A stretch of 12,085 nucleotides of DNA from CAYNNP01 sp964398215 (GTDB lineage: Bacteria > Planctomycetota > Planctomycetia > Pirellulales > Pirellulaceae). A model generated the notes under the pieces. It did no database searches and was not told the DNA's origin. It worked only from the letters and a program-made list of their open reading frames with translations. Location of the stretch: positions 1 to 12,085 of the forward strand of contig CAYNNP010000205.1 of NCBI GenBank assembly GCA_964398215.1, read 5' to 3'. A program made the position numbers and the translations under genes. Positions 7,353 through 12,085 of the stretch are shown here, one piece after another. Position 1 is the stretch's first letter, and every line of letters starts with the position of its first letter.

Positions 7353-8291
7353 CTACGTCGCTTTCGTATTCATTGCGTCCATGAATTTTAGTTGCTGATA
7401 CAGCATTTGGACGTTGGGCATTTCGGCACCATGTTGCTTGGCGACGCGCAGCGGATTGCCAAAAATCGATTCAACTTCGATGCTTCGGCCATTCAGGAAA
7501 TCCAGTCGCATGCTGCTGTCGTAAGGCACCATCTTCTTTGTGTTGCTCATTGTTCGTTCGACCATTTTGCTGGACACAACCGCGCCACAAATCCCAGCCG
7601 CCGTGTGCACTTCGCGAATGATCACATTTGCCAAGGCTTCGCTGTGCGGATTATCAACAATCTCTTTCGTCGACGCATTCAAGATCACGGAAAGGCCATT
7701 GAACGGAATGTTCCACATCAGCTTTCGCCAACGGATCATTGCCAAATCGTCTGTAGTCTGGCAATCAATTCCCGCAGCAACCATATCGTTGCAAATCGAT
7801 TCCGCGCGGTCGGATTGCGTCGTTTCGTCCGACTGGTACTCGCCAAAGACAATCCGCCCAAAATCCATGTGATGAATATGCCCGGGGCCAACTTTGTTGC
7901 TGCAAAGAAAACAACATCCACCCAGCACACGATCGGCTCCAACGATGTTGGTCGAATCCAATTCAACATCCAAACCGTTTTGCAAAACCAAGACCAAGCC
8001 GCCGCCTCGCGTGCAGTGCGGCAAAATGTCTGCAAGGACCGCGTTGTTGGTGGTTTTCAATGCGACAATGGTCACATCGCATGCGGGCAACGTTTTTGGG
8101 TCGTTGTGGCAATGGACTTGCGGCAAATGAAAATCGCCCCAGACCGAGTCGACTTTCAAGCCATGTTGTTTTACATGTTCAAAGTCACTTCGCAACAGAA
8201 AATGAACATCATGTCCCGCTTTCGCCAGCATGCCTCCATAAAGACCACCTAGCGCACCGGTTCCGATAATTGCATACGTTCGTTTTGACAT
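7353..8291 (-). CDS. panE: 2-dehydropantoate 2-reductase (ketopantoate reductase) family
   Basis: This 312-residue protein matches the PanE/ApbA family. It has an N-terminal Rossmann motif GTGALGGLYGG (10-20), the conserved Lys79 in VALKTTNN, QNG at 104-106, the active-site region WRKLMWN with Lys190 and Asn194, and the C-terminal SSM-x7-GRSIEVE segment (259-274) with the catalytic-type Ser and Glu. The enzyme uses NADPH to reduce 2-dehydropantoate to pantoate in pantothenate and coenzyme A synthesis. Family members also include reductases of unknown substrate, so the exact substrate is inferred. It lies 26 nt downstream of the glycosyltransferase on the same strand. No Shine-Dalgarno sequence is present, but a perfect TATAAT ends 6 nt before the ATG, so it may be transcribed separately as a leaderless message. 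Confidence 0.88.
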   Translation of the reverse strand: MSKRTYAIIGTGALGGLYGGMLAKAGHDVHFLLRSDFEHVKQHGLKVDSVWGDFHLPQVHCHNDPKTLPACDVTIVALKTTNNAVLADILPHCTRGGGLVLVLQNGLDVELDSTNIVGADRVLGGCCFLCSNKVGPGHIHHMDFGRIVFGEYQSDETTQSDRAESICNDMVAAGIDCQTTDDLAMIRWRKLMWNIPFNGLSVILNASTKEIVDNPHSEALANVIIREVHTAAGICGAVVSSKMVERTMSNTKKMVPYDSSMRLDFLNGRSIEVESIFGNPLRVAKQHGAEMPNVQMLYQQLKFMDAMNTKAT

Positions 8292-8297
8292 GCCCGG

Positions 8298-8303
8298 ATT
8301 ATA
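8298..8303 (-). promoter_or_regulatory. Possible leaderless -10 box for the panE-like gene
   Basis: On the minus strand a perfect TATAAT lies at 8303-8298, followed by CCGGGC and then the ATG at 8291. The usual -10 to start-site distance would place transcription initiation on the A of the ATG, giving a leaderless mRNA, which agrees with the absence of a Shine-Dalgarno sequence. The hexamer 17 nt upstream (GCTGCG) does not resemble a -35 box, so the promoter is unproven. Confidence 0.4.
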
Positions 8304-8317
8304 CAGGGTCTTTGGAA

Positions 8318-9670
8318 TTACGCAGCGCGCACTGATGTGGGCGGCGAGTGAATTCCCATCACCTTCAGTGTGTTTGTCGCACTGTGCTGCCGCTGCATCA
8401 GAACCGCATGTTCACGTGAACGCGTCGAAATTTGCACGCGCTGGCGACACAGTTGTTGCAAGAGCGACGGTATTTCGTCTGGTGATTCGTAAATGAATCC
8501 AACCGATCCGTTTCCGCCGGCAGCATTGACTTGATCGGAAAGCCAGCTCCCCTTAGGAACGATTACCGGCACACCGCGTGTCATCAGTTCCAGCAGCACG
8601 CCACTGCAACGGGCTTCGTATCGCTGCGGTTGATACAGAAACAGTCCGACGTCCGCGGTGTCCAACCAATCGTGATACTGCACTGTCGACAAATTGTCCG
8701 TCATGATTTCCAGAGGGCTCGACTGGTCACCTTGGACGGACCGTGTGTATTCCGAATGCATCGACTTGGGGATCATCGTCTGCCATCGATCGCTTCGCAT
8801 TTGCATCGAAACGACATAGCGGCCATCTTGCATACCGGAGTGAACGCCGCCCAGAAAATCTTCGATAAAACCACGACCTTTCTCGGCTCGCGGCAGCCCC
8901 GCCATCACGATCTTCAGCGGTTCATTCATCAAAGATTGACTGATCGTGCGAATTCGAGTTGGATATGGAATCACACCCACGCTTTGTGCCAAGTCTGCAC
9001 GTCGCATTTGTGCTGCAAGCGAGGCGGTCGTCGCGAACACGCTGATGTCGTGCGACCGTAGTTGATCAAAACACAGATTCATTTGCCGACGATATTCGCC
9101 AAGTGTGTCTTTGATATTCGGTTGGGTGGATTCAAAGATCGCGAAGTGAAACAGGATTTTTATCTGTAGCCGCGGCAGATCTGCCATCCGGCTGAGCGCC
9201 TGTGTTAGCGCTAAAAAACAAAAGTCATCACCTGTATTGATGACGATCTGATCATGCTCGCTGGGTTGCAACTCGCGAATCAGGCACTCGAAATCTTCAG
9301 CCCACTGATTCAACATTTTCTTGGGACGTTTGGACGGACGGCCGAAAGCTTCTGTGACCGACGCCCATCGCCCAGCGAATGAGGACGCCGCTAGATAACG
9401 GCCGTCCAATCCTCTGGCGAATCGCGACTGTCCATCAACGCCAATCGACCACTGAACAAGCCGTCGTGTTTGAAAAGTTGGTTTGACAATCCACTGCGAA
9501 TCAACAGCATCCAGATCTTGAAAGCTTTGATGGGTACATAACACCGGCTGATAGCAATTGCTTTCGCCAGCCTGTAGCAGCAAGGTTGCCAGTTCATAAA
9601 AGTGGCCGCCGATATCTCGAATGTTATCGTCAACCAAAATCATTCTTGGGCGATTCGTAGAATTCGTCAT
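8318..9670 (-). CDS. GT-B fold glycosyltransferase (group 1-like)
   Basis: Read from the ATG at 9670 this is a protein of about 450 residues. The frame stays open to a TTG at 9709, with other ATGs at 9694 and 9691. I prefer 9670 because AGGA lies just upstream and the first conserved strand (MILVDDNIRDIGGHFYELA in pattern, about 10-28) follows soon after. The GGH at 21-23 is the Gly-rich acceptor loop of GT-B enzymes. The C-terminal half has AGLPRAEKGRG (257-267), then DVGLFLYQ, and YEARCSGVLLE with MTRGVPVIVP (about 351-373), the nucleotide-sugar binding region of GT4-type transferases. The two Glu of the E-x7-E motif are 9 rather than 8 apart here (E352, E361). It has no signal peptide, so it should act in the cytoplasm on a glycan, lipid or protein. 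Donor and acceptor are unknown. Confidence 0.78.
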   Translation of the reverse strand: MTNSTNRPRMILVDDNIRDIGGHFYELATLLLQAGESNCYQPVLCTHQSFQDLDAVDSQWIVKPTFQTRRLVQWSIGVDGQSRFARGLDGRYLAASSFAGRWASVTEAFGRPSKRPKKMLNQWAEDFECLIRELQPSEHDQIVINTGDDFCFLALTQALSRMADLPRLQIKILFHFAIFESTQPNIKDTLGEYRRQMNLCFDQLRSHDISVFATTASLAAQMRRADLAQSVGVIPYPTRIRTISQSLMNEPLKIVMAGLPRAEKGRGFIEDFLGGVHSGMQDGRYVVSMQMRSDRWQTMIPKSMHSEYTRSVQGDQSSPLEIMTDNLSTVQYHDWLDTADVGLFLYQPQRYEARCSGVLLELMTRGVPVIVPKGSWLSDQVNAAGGNGSVGFIYESPDEIPSLLQQLCRQRVQISTRSREHAVLMQRQHSATNTLKVMGIHSPPTSVRAA

Positions 9671-9906
9671 CACATCCTGCGATTGAATCATCATGGAAAT
9701 GAAAACCAACTTCGAAGTGGCTGGCTTTGTTGGATCCTAGAGGCTTATTGTGATCAAATCCAGATCGGCAGCCTTGATAGCAACGGTTTGGCGTTGCTTT
9801 TGACCCGCGAGTTATCGTAAATGCAGGAGTCAAAACTGGTTGATGTCGCGCGACCGCTCCGCACATCGCCAGATATCGTTCATGGAAGAACTTTGCGAGG
9901 CAGGGT
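9671..9906. promoter_or_regulatory. Divergent intergenic region between glycosyltransferase and lipoprotein
   Basis: This interval of about 236 bp separates two genes pointing away from each other and should hold both start signals. A GCGAGG ribosome-binding site (9895-9900) lies 6 nt before the lipoprotein ATG at 9907. Plus-strand TTGACC and TAAATG occur near 9810-9835, but their 12-nt spacing does not make a standard promoter. Small open frames here are not coding in character. Confidence 0.35.
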
Positions 9907-12084
9907 ATGCACGCTCGAAAACTTGGATTTACTGTACTTCTATCCTCCATTGCTGCACTGCAGCTGGGCGGTTGCCGTGGACTCAACCCAACGACGGATT
10001 TGATCCAGGTTACGCAAGATCAGAACGCAGAGGTCGCGACAATAGAATCTGTTGCCCAGCGACTGAATTCTCCTGCCAACGAATCGACCAAAGATCCAGG
10101 GACGATTGATCCGATCCAACAACGCTTGGCCGCACAAGCGGAGCGAGTGAAACGGCGCCGCGAGGAATTGATGAGCGCCAATCGTGCTCCCAATCCCAAC
10201 GCGAAAAAAGTCGCCAAAACATCGGACAAGAAAAGCGCTCCGGTCAGCATGTCCATCAGCGACGCCTTTGCAACAATCTCCAGCGAAACCACTAAGCCCA
10301 AAGCGGAAACTGCAAAAGCCGATTCTCCGAAACCAGCAGTCGCAAGCTCTCCAGCTCCTGCTGCCACGGAGAAGAACGATATGCACATCACGTTGACCGA
10401 TGACATGTTCACCGACGACAAGCCACCGGTAGCCACACCAGCATTCAAGAATCGCCCACCATTCAAAACGACTAAGAAACCGGCTCAGGCTGAAAATCAG
10501 CTAGTGGCGACGGAACCGCCAACACCAACCGTTACAAAAACCATCGCAACCCAGCCTAGCGAAACCCCAGCCAAACCAGCGGCAGTAGCAGCGGCTGCCG
10601 AGCCCATCGTTGCCGAAAACAAAGATGAAGAAGTGGCGATCGGAAAGTCAACCAATGCGGGCGCGCTTTCTAGCATCCCTGCTGATATCAGAGAAGAAGT
10701 CATGGCGCGATTGGCAAAGTCACTGGCCAATGGTGCCGATCGCACTGGCCAGCCAAACCCGATGGCCAGCCAACTTGCAAAGGCCCTGAAGTCTTTGCCG
10801 ACGTTACCACCAAAGACTTCGCAGGTTCCAAGTGTGGTTCCACAACGGCTTGCACAAAACAATCCTGGCGTTTCAACACAGACCAATCCGAAACCACAAC
10901 AAGAGCCCTTGCAGCAAAAGGCAGCACCGCCGGTCCAAGTCGCTGATCTAAAGGCGCCGCCGTTGCAGTTGCCGACTGAGGTGGCTTCAAATCTGTCGAC
11001 TGCCACTAAAGAACTTGATTCACTGATGGCCAATCGGCAGCAACAGCCTGCATCGATACCGGCACTGGAACTACCGGATTCGGTCGCTCCTATTGCCAGC
11101 GCTGTTCCGGCCAAACAAAATCCGCCACTGGCACAGGCAACTGCGACGCTGCCAGCGACCGACGCACCTGAGGCGGCCAATGTTGCACAGGCGGTTGCTG
11201 TTGTGCCATTCGCAAGTCCACAAAACGAACCGCCCATGCCGGCGATCGCACTTTCGCTTCCGGCACCACCCAGCTTGCCACAAGAACCTGTTCAGCAAGC
11301 CTCTGCATCAGCGCCGCTTGAAATGGCCCAAGCAAACGAGCAAGCGGACGATTTGAAAACAGATCCTGCGTTTGCTTCCAATGCGGAACTGTACGAAGTT
11401 CTGATTGCTCGGCTGACCAACCCAGGTTTGGCGGAATCCGAAAGCGAAAAGAACCGCCGTTTGATCATGTTGCAATACCTGATGGTCTTGTCCGGCAAGA
11501 CTGCGGGCAGCAATCAGCTGCAAGAGCTAAGCGAACAAGAACGCAAGTACTTGGAATTCCAACTCAATGGGCTGCGAAAAGTGATCGACCCCAAGGCTCA
11601 TCCGTCGATGGGCCGGCGTCTATCGGCAGCTTTGCCAGAGTTGCGTGAAGCAAACAAATACTTGGCAGCCGCGTCGGACGAGTTGGATGTTCGCAACCTG
11701 TTATTTTGCACCGAAATCGAAGCGTTTGGACAAGTGAAAGCGTTCCCAGGGAATCGCTTTCATTCAGGCCAGCAAGTGATCTTGTACTGTGAAGTCGACA
11801 ATTTTGTGGCAAACAAAACGGACAAAGGTTATCAAACGAAACTCAAAGGCAGCTTCGAGATCTTTGACGCCTCCAACAACAAAGTCAACAGTCAGTCGTT
11901 GCCCACCGACGTGCAATTGGCCAGCACTTACATCCGCGATTACTTCATCGCCTATCAGATGAATTTGCCTTCAGATTTAACTGTTGGAACCTACCGACTG
12001 AAGTTGACGATGGAAGACGCTCACGGGAAAAAGTATGGCCAAGCCAGCATCCCGTTCGAGATCACTGCCAAACCAGCTGAGTAA
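9907..12084 (+). CDS. Stalked lipoprotein with planctomycete-type C-terminal domain
   Basis: This is a complete 725-residue protein. A type II signal peptide ends in the canonical lipobox LGGC (Cys23). A charged helical stretch follows (about 45-95), then about 380 residues (about 95-480) very rich in Pro, Ala, Lys, Thr and Gln that should be disordered. The C-terminal third is folded: a helical region (about 485-595, with RRLIMLQYLMVLSG and QERKYLEFQLNGLRKV) and a beta-rich domain (599-725) beginning LFCTEIEAFG, then GQQVILYCEVDNF, IRDYFIAYQM and GTYRLKLTMED. Cys601 and Cys628 could form a disulfide. I associate this C-terminal pattern with conserved hypothetical planctomycete proteins but know no function. 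The lipid anchor plus long stalk suggests a domain held away from a membrane, in the periplasm or on the surface. GCGAGG 6 nt upstream supports the start. It is divergent from the glycosyltransferase. Confidence 0.85.
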   Translation: MHARKLGFTVLLSSIAALQLGGCRGLNPTTDLIQVTQDQNAEVATIESVAQRLNSPANESTKDPGTIDPIQQRLAAQAERVKRRREELMSANRAPNPNAKKVAKTSDKKSAPVSMSISDAFATISSETTKPKAETAKADSPKPAVASSPAPAATEKNDMHITLTDDMFTDDKPPVATPAFKNRPPFKTTKKPAQAENQLVATEPPTPTVTKTIATQPSETPAKPAAVAAAAEPIVAENKDEEVAIGKSTNAGALSSIPADIREEVMARLAKSLANGADRTGQPNPMASQLAKALKSLPTLPPKTSQVPSVVPQRLAQNNPGVSTQTNPKPQQEPLQQKAAPPVQVADLKAPPLQLPTEVASNLSTATKELDSLMANRQQQPASIPALELPDSVAPIASAVPAKQNPPLAQATATLPATDAPEAANVAQAVAVVPFASPQNEPPMPAIALSLPAPPSLPQEPVQQASASAPLEMAQANEQADDLKTDPAFASNAELYEVLIARLTNPGLAESESEKNRRLIMLQYLMVLSGKTAGSNQLQELSEQERKYLEFQLNGLRKVIDPKAHPSMGRRLSAALPELREANKYLAAASDELDVRNLLFCTEIEAFGQVKAFPGNRFHSGQQVILYCEVDNFVANKTDKGYQTKLKGSFEIFDASNNKVNSQSLPTDVQLASTYIRDYFIAYQMNLPSDLTVGTYRLKLTMEDAHGKKYGQASIPFEITAKPAE

Positions 12085-12085
12085 G

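Noticed and set aside
7392..8252. A 286-residue plus-strand open frame opposite the panE-like gene.
   Set aside because: The opposite strand carries all conserved PanE motifs; this frame shows none and is rich in His, Gln and Asn as expected from antisense reading.
9821..10003. A 60-residue plus-strand frame in the divergent interval, starting at 9821.
   Set aside because: It overlaps the lipoprotein signal peptide in another frame and shows no ribosome-binding site or recognisable composition.
10497..11237. A 246-residue minus-strand open frame rich in Gly, Ala, Ser and Cys within the lipoprotein gene.
   Set aside because: It mirrors the Pro/Ala-rich stalk on the other strand and has no credible start context or domain.

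Overview
The window looks like a draft-assembly contig from a planctomycete of the Rhodopirellula/Pirellulaceae type. The reasons are a short membrane protein with an N-terminal NPYHAP motif, long secreted proteins with Pro/Ala-rich linkers, moderate GC, few Shine-Dalgarno sequences, frequent GTG/TTG starts, and outer-membrane assembly lipoproteins beside DUF11-type surface proteins. This assignment rests on gene style and remembered families, not on a database search.

Layout. Positions 77-451 (-) encode a small three-helix membrane protein. Positions 452-703 hold an inverted repeat and a strong intrinsic terminator. Positions 704-3354 (-) are one large secreted protein: signal peptide, basic Pro-rich region, KPEP-repeat linker, four DUF11/CARDB-like Ig-fold repeats. 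It appears as two reading frames only because a 100-N assembly gap (2515-2614) of wrong length sits in the KPEP repeat. From 3520 a plus-strand cluster follows: small TPR-like protein, recO, a BamD/YfiO-like TPR lipoprotein, an LptE-like lipoprotein and folP. Spacings after recO are 12 nt, 6 nt and a 4-nt GTGA overlap, which suggests one transcript. folP converges with an 8-bp gap on a minus-strand pair, a panE-type ketopantoate reductase (7353-8291) and a GT-B glycosyltransferase (8318-about 9670). Divergent from these is a 725-aa lipoprotein (9907-12084) with a long disordered stalk and a compact C-terminal domain that I recognise only as planctomycete-typical.

How the genes fit together. 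Four products are exported (DUF11 protein, BamD-like, LptE-like, 725-aa lipoprotein) and a fifth is a sugar-transfer enzyme. The theme is the cell envelope: beta-barrel insertion, LPS delivery, and stalked surface or periplasmic proteins. DNA repair (recO), folate (folP) and a pantothenate-type reductase are interspersed. No mobile element, CRISPR array, tRNA or rRNA was seen. I found no clearly new defence or mobile system. The most unusual items are the two stalked envelope proteins, the BamD-like/LptE-like pair between recO and folP, and a possible leaderless promoter at the panE-like gene.
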